Source: Bacillota bacterium
GTDB taxonomy: Bacteria > Bacillota > Clostridia > Clostridiales > Caloramatoraceae
DNA length: 8,899 bases
Assembly (NCBI GenBank): GCA_023389275.1
Contig: JAEWEN010000124.1
Span: forward strand, 1 to 8,899
Direction of reading: 5' to 3'
Part shown: in pieces, positions 1 to 6,911 of the stretch
Position numbering within the stretch: the stretch's first letter is position 1
Layout of the letters: every line of letters starts with the position of its first letter
The notes under the pieces: generated by a model
What the model was told of the DNA's origin: nothing
The model's input: only the letters and a program-made list of their open reading frames with translations
The model's database searches: none
Made by a program: the position numbers and the translations under genes

Positions 1-134
1 GAGGACATAATTCAGAGTTTATGATAAATACAGAAGATTTAACAGAAATTGAGCTAGTTCCTAATATATTAAATAAAAATTCACCTAATAAAGACAACTA
101 TAAAGAGGATTTTTCAGTAAAAATTAAACTATAA
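1..134 (+). CDS. C-terminal end of an unrecognised protein (5' end outside window)
   Basis: The frame starting at base 3 is open from the window edge to a TAA at 132-134 and encodes 43 residues of a C-terminus. The stretch is polar and rich in Asn, Lys, Glu and Asp, and ends in FSVKIKL. No motif that I recognise is present, so no function is offered. The gene runs convergently toward the hydrogenase operon, and the hairpin at 138-163 lies four bases past its stop. It is called coding because the frame stays open to a stop placed immediately before that hairpin, and because the plus strand carries no other gene near here. The other two plus-strand frames close early (a TGA at 22-24 and a TAA at 8-10). 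The real length and start are unknown. Confidence 0.6.
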   Translation, partial: GHNSEFMINTEDLTEIELVPNILNKNSPNKDNYKEDFSVKIKL

Positions 135-137
135 AAA

Positions 138-163
138 AAGGTCATAGCATTTGCTATGACCTT
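138..163 (-). terminator. Intrinsic terminator of the hydrogenase/hyp operon
   Basis: A perfect 12-bp inverted repeat, AAGGTCATAGCA (138-149) and TGCTATGACCTT (152-163), surrounds a two-base centre. In the minus-strand direction it is followed by a run of seven T residues (139 to 133), the standard form of a Rho-independent terminator. The stem begins inside the hypE stop codon (162-164). On the plus strand the hairpin also lies just after the stop of the convergent gene, but what follows there (AACATATT) is a poor U-tract. Termination of that gene may therefore be weaker or rely on the hairpin alone. Confidence 0.9.
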
Positions 164-1151
164 AACATATTCTAGGTATAATATTACCTGTAAAACTTGA
201 AATCTTTTTTTCTCCCATAATTAATGTTTCAAGTACTACTCCACATCCTTTTTCAACTTCACCTATTATACTTGCATCATTTGATATATCTATATTTTTC
301 AAGGTTTTAACTACCTTTTCAGCATCTTCTTTTGAAACTACAATTAAAACCTTACCTTCATTTGCAACATACAAAGGATCTATCCCAAGTATTTTACAAA
401 GAGATTTAACCTTTGGCTTTATAGGTATTTTATTCTCATATATTCTTATACTCTTATTTGTTAAAGTAGATATTTCATTTAACACCTGTGCTACTCCACC
501 ACGTGTAGGATCTCTCATAAATTTTACATTATAATTAAGACTTATAATTTTTTCTACTATAGGATAAACACTTGTACAGTCACTTTTTATCTCTTTAATA
601 CTGCATATGTTTTCTCTTTCATTTAAAATACATATTCCATGATCTGCAATACTTCCACTTAATATTATTTTATCACCTTCACATATATTTTCACTATATA
701 GATTTTTTTCTAAAATACCTATTCCTGTTGTATTTATATATATTTTATCTCCCTTTCCCTTTTCAACAACTTTAGTATCACCTGCTATTATATTTATATT
801 ATTTTTTTCTGCTTCTTTTGCCATTGAAGAAACTATTTTTTCAAGACTCTTTAATGAAAACCCTTCTTCTATAATAAATGCAGCTGTTAAATATAAAGGT
901 TTTGCACCACTTACAGAAATGTCATTTATAGTTCCGCAAATACTTAGTTTTCCTATATCCCCACCTGAAAAAAATATAGGGTCTACCACAAAGCTATCTG
1001 TTGTTACTACTATACTTCCAGCTAAATCAATTATTGCTGAATCTTTATTTTTATATTTTTCCTCAACTTTAAAATACTTATAAAATATATTTTCTATTAA
1101 GTCTTTTGTCTCTTCTCCTCCATTTCCATGGCTTATCTTTATAAGGTCCAT
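162..1151 (-). CDS. hypE: HypE, hydrogenase maturation factor that dehydrates thiocarboxamide to thiocyanate
   Basis: HypE receives a carbamoyl group from HypF on its C-terminal cysteine. It uses ATP to dehydrate it to a thiocyanate, the source of the CN ligands of the [NiFe] centre. The 329-residue protein is full length for the AIR-synthase (PurM-like) family. Visible signatures are HGNGGEETK near the N-terminus, GGDIGKLSICGTINDISVSG, AGDTKVVEKGKGD, RDPTRGGVAQVLNE, ANEGK and the diagnostic C-terminal PRIC, whose last residue is the reactive cysteine. It is the last gene of the operon. Its ATG (1149-1151) lies 13 bases inside the end of hypD, so translation is probably coupled. An AAGGGG sequence lies about 14 bases upstream, a rather long spacing for a ribosome binding site. 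The identity is very secure. Confidence 0.97.
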   Translation of the reverse strand: MDLIKISHGNGGEETKDLIENIFYKYFKVEEKYKNKDSAIIDLAGSIVVTTDSFVVDPIFFSGGDIGKLSICGTINDISVSGAKPLYLTAAFIIEEGFSLKSLEKIVSSMAKEAEKNNINIIAGDTKVVEKGKGDKIYINTTGIGILEKNLYSENICEGDKIILSGSIADHGICILNERENICSIKEIKSDCTSVYPIVEKIISLNYNVKFMRDPTRGGVAQVLNEISTLTNKSIRIYENKIPIKPKVKSLCKILGIDPLYVANEGKVLIVVSKEDAEKVVKTLKNIDISNDASIIGEVEKGCGVVLETLIMGEKKISSFTGNIIPRIC

Positions 1152-2152
1152 ATTCTACACGCCCCTTCACTTGATAGCATACAAGGCCCTATAGGATTTT
1201 TAGGATTACAATTTAAATTAAAGTTTGTACACTCTTTAGGAGACTTTTTACCTTGAATTATTTCACTACATATACAGCTACTTTTCTCTTCTTGTAAAGT
1301 AGACTTTATAGAAAACCTTTTAAAAGCACTAAATCTTTCATATTCTTTACTTAATTTAAATCCTGATTTTTTTACTTCTCCAAATCCTCTCCAAACAGAA
1401 TTATCATTTTCAAAAACCTCATTTATAAGTTCTATCGCCTTTTTATTTCCTTCTTTTTTAACGACTCTATTATAAACATTTGAGCACTTATATTTTTTAA
1501 AATAAATCATTTTTAAAACCTTATGTATTCCAATCAAAATATCCATAGGCTCAAATCCACACATTACCATAGGCTTTTCTGATTTTATAGCAATTTTGTT
1601 AAATACATTATTTCCTATAATAGCTCCTACGTGACCTGGACAAATAAACCCCTGAATATTATTTTTTGAAACCATTTCTAATACCTGTGGCATAGTTTTA
1701 AAATAACTAAGCAGTGAAAAATTATTTATATTTAATTCCTTTGCTCTTTTTAAAGCAATAGCAGTAATAGTCGATGTTGGTTCAAACCCTATACCTAAAA
1801 ACACTACTTCTTTTTCAGTTTTTTTAGCTAAGCTTAAAGCATCAAATGGAGAGTATACCGGTTTTATAAATTCTTTAAGATTTGAAACTTCATGAAAGCT
1901 AGTTATTATAATATTCTCACAAGTCAAATTTTCAACAGAGTCTATATAGCTATTTGGTGTTACACATATAGGACATCCTGGTCCTGATAAAAGCTTAATA
2001 TTACTTGGTAAAAGCGATGGTATTCCATATTCGTAAATACATCTAGTATGTGTACCACATACCTCCATAATATTTATATCTTCTTGTATATTTTCACTTA
2101 ACTTATTTATCCCTTTTATTAATCTTTTTACTAAAATTTTATTTGAAGGCAT
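1139..2152 (-). CDS. hypD: HypD, iron-sulfur scaffold for Fe(CN)2CO assembly
   Basis: HypD carries a [4Fe-4S] cluster and works with HypC to bind iron while CN and CO are attached. Numbering from the chosen ATG, MEVCGTHT carries Cys32 and GPGCPIC carries Cys60 and Cys63. PGHVGAIIG and GFEPMDIL follow. The C-terminal cluster-binding region has the usual pattern of spaced cysteines ending in GPCMLSSEGAC. The length of 337 residues is slightly below the usual 350-380. The frame can be opened further to a GTG (2159-2161) and an ATG (2156-2158). Only the ATG at 2150-2152 has a well-spaced ribosome binding site (AGGTG, six bases upstream), and the GTG lies inside that site, so the later start is preferred. 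The gene overlaps hypC by 14 bases and hypE by 13. Confidence 0.96.
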   Translation of the reverse strand: MPSNKILVKRLIKGINKLSENIQEDINIMEVCGTHTRCIYEYGIPSLLPSNIKLLSGPGCPICVTPNSYIDSVENLTCENIIITSFHEVSNLKEFIKPVYSPFDALSLAKKTEKEVVFLGIGFEPTSTITAIALKRAKELNINNFSLLSYFKTMPQVLEMVSKNNIQGFICPGHVGAIIGNNVFNKIAIKSEKPMVMCGFEPMDILIGIHKVLKMIYFKKYKCSNVYNRVVKKEGNKKAIELINEVFENDNSVWRGFGEVKKSGFKLSKEYERFSAFKRFSIKSTLQEEKSSCICSEIIQGKKSPKECTNFNLNCNPKNPIGPCMLSSEGACRIWTL

Positions 2153-2375
2153 TTTCATCACCTATACTATATACTAATTTTAAAGTATCTTTATATTCTT
2201 TAGCATCTATTTTATTTATTTTTTCAATAGCGCATCCTATGTGAACTAATAGGTAATCTCCTATATTAACACTTTCTATAAGATCTGTATTAACCTCCAT
2301 ATTAACACCTTCAAAGTCTACTACGGCTCTTCCTTTGTATGTTTTTATAACCTTTCCTGGAATAGCAACACACAT
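2139..2375 (-). CDS. hypC: HypC, small chaperone carrying the iron unit to the large subunit
   Basis: HypC is a small OB-fold protein that complexes with HypD while the Fe(CN)2CO group is built, then passes it to the hydrogenase large-subunit precursor. The 78-residue sequence begins with the family signature MCVAIPGKV; Cys2, exposed after Met removal, is the functional residue. GDYLLVHIGCAI matches the second conserved block, with His45. Cys48 sits where the family usually has Phe, so this protein has one extra cysteine. The ATG (2373-2375) is preceded by AGAGGTG, a good ribosome binding site that overlaps the hypF stop codon nine bases away. Only one HypC/HybG-type protein is encoded in the window, so it presumably serves the adjacent hydrogenase. 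Confidence 0.96.
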   Translation of the reverse strand: MCVAIPGKVIKTYKGRAVVDFEGVNMEVNTDLIESVNIGDYLLVHIGCAIEKINKIDAKEYKDTLKLVYSIGDENAFK

Positions 2376-2384
2376 AATTCACCT

Positions 2385-4040
2385 CTAAAAACTTTCTAAT
2401 TTATCTGCTATAAATATTTGTCCAAGAGATATTCCACTATCATTAGTTGGAACTATTTTATGAGTCAAAACATTAAACCCTACATTTTTCAAACTATTTT
2501 CTATTCCCTCTAACAAAATAGTATTTTGAAAAACTCCTCCACTTAAAGCAACAGTTTTAAGTCCTGTTTCATTTCTTATACTTATACATACCTCTGTTGA
2601 AAATCTTATAATGGTATTGTGAAACTTTCTAGCTATATTAAAAAAACTTACTCCATTATTTATATCTTCTAATATTTCTTTTATAATATTTTTTATTTCA
2701 ATATAATCTTTAATGTTGTAATTGTAATAGCTAGTATCATCTGCTTTTTTAGCTATTTCTTCTAAATAAATAGCAGCTTCTCCTTCATATCCTATACTTT
2801 CCCTAAATCCTAAAATACTAGCTACTCCATCAAATAATCTTCCCATACTACTTGTTAAAGGAGAGTTTATATTTTTACTAAGCATTTTTAAAACTATTTT
2901 TTCATCATCAGTATTAAAAAAATCTTTTATTCCTAAAAACTTATCCAAAAGAGAAACTCCTATTTTCCAAGGATTTAAAACAGCATCATCTCCTCCTGGA
3001 AGAGAAAATTTTTCAAGTGACATTACTCTTTTGTAAGTTTTTAAATTACATATTAAAAACTCTCCTCCAAGTAAAGCATTATCTTCTCCATACCCTAATC
3101 CATCAAATGCAATTCCTATAACATTATTAAAATAATTATTTTCAGCCATACAAGAAACTATATGAGCATGATGGTGATATATTTCTATCTTTTTTCCTTT
3201 AAAATTTTTTATAAAGTCCAATTTATTCATATAAGGATGTAAATCATAAACTAGGGTATCAATTTTATAATCATATTCTTTCTTTACATAATCCAAAACA
3301 TTTGTCATTCTTTTTTCACAACTTATATTTTCTATATCTCCTAAATAATGTGACATATAAATATTATTATCTAACCCTATACAAAATGTATTTTTCATTA
3401 ATGATCCTATAGATAATATATTTTTATTTACTTTATTATTTAAAGTTAGTGGATAATAACCTCTACCTGGTCTTAAAACTCTAATATTATTATTTTGATA
3501 TTTTACAAGAGAATCGTCTATTGAAATATCTATAGTATTTTTAGAAATAAGATAGTAATCACAAACATTTTTTAATTTTATAATGTCTTCATCTTTGTGT
3601 ATTATAGGAAAGGTACTAATATTTCCACTTGTAAATATTAAGCAGTCTATTTCCTCTGTTATTCTTTTGTGAATATCTATATATGGAAGTATTACTCCAA
3701 TTGATGAGTTAAAAGATATGTTATCTAGCATTTTTTGCTTTTTCTCTAATATAACAATAGGACTTTCATCACTTAAAAGTTCTTTTTCCTCCTTATTAGA
3801 TAAAAAGCAATATTTTTTAACTATATTTATATTTTTCATCATAACTACTAAAGGTTTTTTAGGTCTTTTTTTCCTTTTTCTAAGACGGTTTATAGTTTCT
3901 TCATCTAATTTACATATTAAATTGTATCCTCCAGCACCTTTTATACATAATATTTTATTATTATTTAATAGGTCTATAGCTTTTTTAATAGGATCACTAC
4001 ATTTTATTTCTTCTAATTCTTTATTTAATATACTATACAT
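2385..4040 (-). CDS. hypF: HypF carbamoyltransferase, short form lacking acylphosphatase and zinc-finger domains
   Basis: Full-length HypF (about 750 residues) hydrolyses carbamoyl phosphate in an N-terminal acylphosphatase domain. It then adenylates the carbamate in a YrdC domain and transfers it to the HypE C-terminal cysteine in a Kae1-like domain. This protein has 551 residues and opens directly at the YrdC domain: CIKGAGGYNLIC near residue 35, RLRKRKKRPKKPLVVMM near 55-67 and a TSGN motif at 137-140. The Kae1-like part follows, with YDLHPY, the metal-binding HHHAH at 289-293, AFDGLGYGED, SSMGRLFDGVASILG at 397-411 and LSGGVFQN at 499-506. An in-frame TAA at 4062-4064, with no start codon between it and the ATG, shows that no N-terminal part is hidden upstream. 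The start overlaps hypB by 8 bases, with only a weak, distant ribosome binding site (AAAGGA). Confidence 0.94.
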   Translation of the reverse strand: MYSILNKELEEIKCSDPIKKAIDLLNNNKILCIKGAGGYNLICKLDEETINRLRKRKKRPKKPLVVMMKNINIVKKYCFLSNKEEKELLSDESPIVILEKKQKMLDNISFNSSIGVILPYIDIHKRITEEIDCLIFTSGNISTFPIIHKDEDIIKLKNVCDYYLISKNTIDISIDDSLVKYQNNNIRVLRPGRGYYPLTLNNKVNKNILSIGSLMKNTFCIGLDNNIYMSHYLGDIENISCEKRMTNVLDYVKKEYDYKIDTLVYDLHPYMNKLDFIKNFKGKKIEIYHHHAHIVSCMAENNYFNNVIGIAFDGLGYGEDNALLGGEFLICNLKTYKRVMSLEKFSLPGGDDAVLNPWKIGVSLLDKFLGIKDFFNTDDEKIVLKMLSKNINSPLTSSMGRLFDGVASILGFRESIGYEGEAAIYLEEIAKKADDTSYYNYNIKDYIEIKNIIKEILEDINNGVSFFNIARKFHNTIIRFSTEVCISIRNETGLKTVALSGGVFQNTILLEGIENSLKNVGFNVLTHKIVPTNDSGISLGQIFIADKLESF

Positions 4041-4695
4041 TTTTATTTCTTTTAATTTCCTTTAATATAAATGTACAAAGATTATTAATTCCTACTTTAT
4101 CTATACAGGAAACATTTATTACTTTTGCATCTTTATTTACTTTTCTAACATCTTTATAAAACTCATTTAAATCAAAATCTGTATAGCTTAAAAGATCTAT
4201 TTTATTAAGTACTATACTAGATGATGATTTAAACATTGCAGGATATTTTGCAACCTTATCATTTCCTTCTGTAACACTTGTAACAACAACTCTTATGTTT
4301 TCACTTAAGTCATATGAAGCAGGACAAACAAGATTTCCTACATTTTCTATAACTAAAAGGTCTAAGTTATCTATATCTATTTCTTCTATAGCTTTTTCCA
4401 CCATAGAAGAATCTAAGTGACATCCTCCACCTGTGTTTACTTGAACTACTTCAACTCCATGACTTTCTATTCTCTCTCCATCTTTTGCAGTATAAAGATC
4501 ACCTTCAATAACAGCTATATTTATTTTATCCTTTAAGTTTACTATTATATTTTCAAGCAAAGTAGTTTTTCCGGCTCCTGGAGAGCCTAATAAATTTATA
4601 GTATATACACCTTTTTCTTTCAGTGTATTTTTAAGTTTTTCTGCTATTTCATCATTTTTCTTTAAGATATTTCTTTCTATAACAATTTGCTTCAT
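4033..4695 (-). CDS. hypB: HypB, GTPase for nickel insertion into hydrogenase
   Basis: HypB is a SIMIBI-class GTPase that acts with HypA to load nickel into the iron-containing large-subunit precursor. The 220-residue protein has the Walker A motif GSPGAGKT (37-44), the metal motif GGGCHLD with Cys92 and His93, ENVGNLVCP with Cys124 (the third residue of the inter-subunit metal site in the family), and the guanine-specificity motif NKID at 164-167. It lacks both the histidine-rich N-terminal nickel-storage stretch and the N-terminal CxxCGC motif of some HypB proteins, so it is the minimal type. The ATG (4693-4695) is preceded by a strong GAGGGGG site and lies two bases after the hypA stop codon. 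The identity is very secure. Confidence 0.97.
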   Translation of the reverse strand: MKQIVIERNILKKNDEIAEKLKNTLKEKGVYTINLLGSPGAGKTTLLENIIVNLKDKINIAVIEGDLYTAKDGERIESHGVEVVQVNTGGGCHLDSSMVEKAIEEIDIDNLDLLVIENVGNLVCPASYDLSENIRVVVTSVTEGNDKVAKYPAMFKSSSSIVLNKIDLLSYTDFDLNEFYKDVRKVNKDAKVINVSCIDKVGINNLCTFILKEIKRNKNV

Positions 4696-4697
4696 AC

Positions 4698-5039
4698 CTA
4701 TTCCCCCTCTATTTTATAAAGCAAGATTTCTTCTCCAGAAATTATTGTGTTACTAAAATTATTACATACAGGACAGTTTCTTTTATTAAAGTCTATCCTA
4801 TAATCATTTTTACAATTTTCACAATATGCTTTTCCTTCTATAGACTTTATTTTTAAAATAGCCTTACTTAAAAGCTCATCTTTTTTCATAGCCTCAAAAG
4901 CAAATTTTAAAGCACTTTCTTCAACACATGTTAATTTACCTATGTGAAGTGTTATCTCGCCTACTGATTTCATACCCTCTTTAAAACATAGCTCTTCAAC
5001 CATTTCAATTACACTACACATCATAGAAACTTCGTGCAT
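4698..5039 (-). CDS. hypA: HypA, nickel metallochaperone with zinc finger
   Basis: HypA binds nickel through its N-terminal Met-His-Glu segment and delivers it with HypB to the large subunit. The 113-residue length is normal for the family. The protein begins MHEVSMM, with His2 and Glu3 as expected. The structural zinc site is clear as CENC (Cys73, Cys76) and CPVC (Cys89, Cys92). The ATG (5037-5039) has a strong AAGGAG site. It lies 26 bases inside the end of the preceding endopeptidase gene, the longest overlap in the operon, so the endopeptidase C-terminal tail is encoded by the DNA holding the hypA ribosome binding site and first codons. The strict need for an MHE start fixes this initiation codon. 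Confidence 0.97.
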   Translation of the reverse strand: MHEVSMMCSVIEMVEELCFKEGMKSVGEITLHIGKLTCVEESALKFAFEAMKKDELLSKAILKIKSIEGKAYCENCKNDYRIDFNKRNCPVCNNFSNTIISGEEILLYKIEGE

Positions 5040-5496
5040 ATATTTTCTCCTTAGAAACTTTGTTTATTTTTTTAGCTACTGAATAGCATATATCATAAAA
5101 TTTGTCATTTAATTTTTCTGAAAGGTTTATATCATAATCTATTTTATCTATTTCTATTCCTACTAAATAGCCACTTATTTCTCTATATTCTGACCTTAAA
5201 ATCCTTAAAAGACTTATATCATGTGATGTAACATCTCCTGATACAAACTCATCACATTTTTCTAGGGGAATTTTTGTTATCATACCTGGAGGTATGTTAA
5301 AGTAAGTACTATCAATTATAATTACCTTATCCCCTTTTTTTATATTATCTATACAATACATATAATCAGTTTCACCAACTATGATTTCTATATTGCTATT
5401 TAAAATATGTTTATTGTCTAGCAAATACTTTGCTACTTTAACTCCTATACCATCATCACATAAAAGTATATTTCCAATACCAAAAACTTTAATCAT
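5014..5496 (-). CDS. Hydrogenase maturation endopeptidase (HyaD/HybD family, M52)
   Basis: This nickel-dependent endopeptidase removes the C-terminal extension of the large subunit once the active site is complete. The 160-residue protein begins FGIGNILLCDDGIGVKV, the family signature. The three metal-contacting positions, known in E. coli HybD as Glu16, Asp62 and His93, correspond here to Asp15, Asp62 (IIIDSTYF) and His92 (TSHDISL). Aspartate at the first position is acceptable in the family. The gene directly follows its substrate gene with an ATGA stop/start overlap (5493-5496), which implies coupled translation. The last dozen residues overlap the hypA start and are probably a variable tail. 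The exact subtype name (HyaD, HybD, HoxM) cannot be decided by eye. Confidence 0.94.
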   Translation of the reverse strand: MIKVFGIGNILLCDDGIGVKVAKYLLDNKHILNSNIEIIVGETDYMYCIDNIKKGDKVIIIDSTYFNIPPGMITKIPLEKCDEFVSGDVTSHDISLLRILRSEYREISGYLVGIEIDKIDYDINLSEKLNDKFYDICYSVAKKINKVSKEKIYARSFYDV

Positions 5497-6911
5497 ACTA
5501 TATTGACCTGAAAAGGTTTGTACACATCACTTGTTACATGAGCAGCACAATTTAAGCAAGGATCAAAACTTCTAACTATTCTTCCTATTTCAACTGGATA
5601 CTTAGGATTATTTATTTCAACTCCTACTAAAGCTTGTTCAACTGTTCCTAAAACTCCTTTTTCATCTGTTGGTCCTAAATTCCATGTTGATGGAGGTATT
5701 ATAGTATAATTTGATATTTTACCTTCCTTTATGTTTACCCAATGTCCAAGAGTACCTCTAGCTGCATCTATAAGTCCTACTCCAAACCCTTCCTTTGGCA
5801 CTTTCCACTCCTTTTGCTTAGCATTTTCTAATTTTATAATTTTCAATAAGCCTTCAATACACTCACAAATTTTTTTAGCTTCAAGTACCCTAGCTATAAG
5901 CCTATCCATTGTAGATACACCGTTTTTGTAACTTCCTGAAAGAATACCTCTAGCAAGAGGACCAACTTCCATAGCTTCTCCTTTATATCTTGATGCCAAA
6001 ACCCAGCTATAAGCACCTTCCTTATAAGGATTAGGATTTGCAGGAGGACTCACCCCAGGTTTTACATTTATCTCACCTTCATTATATTGAAACCAAGAAT
6101 TTTTTATGTTCTCTGTAATATTATTTTTATTAAACTCTTCTCGAACTCCCTTTATAATTACAGATGCATCTAAATATTTAACAGGAAACTCAGGATTATT
6201 AAAAAATCCGTAACTCATGAAATTTTCTGGACCCTTTCCTACTTTAAAATAATCGCTATAGTATTTACTTATTATTAAAATATCTTCTATTAAGCTACTT
6301 TCTATAAACTCCTTTATAGAATTAACTGTATATAAAAGTGCCTCTATTTGAGGGATATTTAGGTTTATTGTAGTTCCACCTACAAATATTCCATGACCAT
6401 GTGGCATTTTGCCAAGAATCATACTTCCTGCTCTATGCGCTTCTCTACTATATTTTACAGCTTCAATATAATCATTATTTATTTTAGTTGTAATGCTAAT
6501 TGGTAATCTATAATCTGCATTACTTGGTGATTCTGTTTTAAATAAAGGATTTATATTTTCCATTTGAACATAATCTGGAAATGCAAAAAAATAGATTTGT
6601 CTTAAATGGTTTTGAAGTACTTCAAAACCATTAGCTATTTGACGAATAGCTTCTCCATTTAAATCAGGTGTTACATTAAAAGCATTTTCAAGTGCTAAAC
6701 ATGAAGTAACTGTATGATGAGTAGAGCATATTCCACATATTCTTGGAGACAACCATACAGCATCTAAAGGATTTCTCCCCTCAAATATTTTTTCAAAGCC
6801 TCTAAATTGTCCTCCACTACTTTTCGCACTTACAATTTTGTTATTTTGTATTTCAACTTCTATTTTTAAAAGTCCACTTACTCTAGTAACAGGATCTATA
6901 ACTATTTTCAT
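5493..6911 (-). CDS. [NiFe] hydrogenase large (catalytic) subunit precursor
   Basis: This subunit holds the Ni-Fe(CN)2CO centre that interconverts H2 with protons and electrons. Its 472 residues carry both cysteine pairs: RICGICSTHH (Cys59, Cys62) and DPCLNC (Cys452, Cys455). The tail after His458 (14 residues, starting VTSD) matches the stretch that the adjacent endopeptidase would cut off. Other group 1-like features are AMEVGPLARG, the conserved active-site arginine Arg385 in DAARGTLGHW and PPSTWNLGP. Two usual residues differ. The proton-transfer glutamate of the TRIEGH motif (Glu25 in Desulfovibrio fructosovorans) is Ser12 in TRVSGLLKI, and the proline before the active-site arginine is Ala384. 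The start ATG overlaps the small-subunit stop (ATGA, 6908-6911) and has a strong GGAGGAAG site. Confidence 0.97.
   Translation of the reverse strand: MKIVIDPVTRVSGLLKIEVEIQNNKIVSAKSSGGQFRGFEKIFEGRNPLDAVWLSPRICGICSTHHTVTSCLALENAFNVTPDLNGEAIRQIANGFEVLQNHLRQIYFFAFPDYVQMENINPLFKTESPSNADYRLPISITTKINNDYIEAVKYSREAHRAGSMILGKMPHGHGIFVGGTTINLNIPQIEALLYTVNSIKEFIESSLIEDILIISKYYSDYFKVGKGPENFMSYGFFNNPEFPVKYLDASVIIKGVREEFNKNNITENIKNSWFQYNEGEINVKPGVSPPANPNPYKEGAYSWVLASRYKGEAMEVGPLARGILSGSYKNGVSTMDRLIARVLEAKKICECIEGLLKIIKLENAKQKEWKVPKEGFGVGLIDAARGTLGHWVNIKEGKISNYTIIPPSTWNLGPTDEKGVLGTVEQALVGVEINNPKYPVEIGRIVRSFDPCLNCAAHVTSDVYKPFQVNIV

Noticed and set aside
2153..2161. Longer hypD reading frame starting at GTG (2159-2161) or ATG (2156-2158)
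   Set aside because: These codons lie in or directly against the AGGTG ribosome binding site, which is correctly spaced only for the ATG at 2150-2152.
3718..4065. Plus-strand open frame of 115 codons opposite hypF
   Set aside because: It is the antisense of a clearly conserved hypF segment, has a Phe/Ile/Ser-rich composition expected from the complement of Lys/Asn-rich coding sequence, and has no supporting ribosome binding site.
4041..4695. A frameshifted HypF N-terminus hidden upstream of the short hypF
   Set aside because: The upstream DNA is fully occupied by an intact hypB with all GTPase motifs, and an in-frame TAA at 4062-4064 closes the hypF frame.
5731..5931. Plus-strand open frame of 66 codons opposite the large subunit
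   Set aside because: It lies wholly within the conserved large-subunit gene on the other strand and resembles no protein family.
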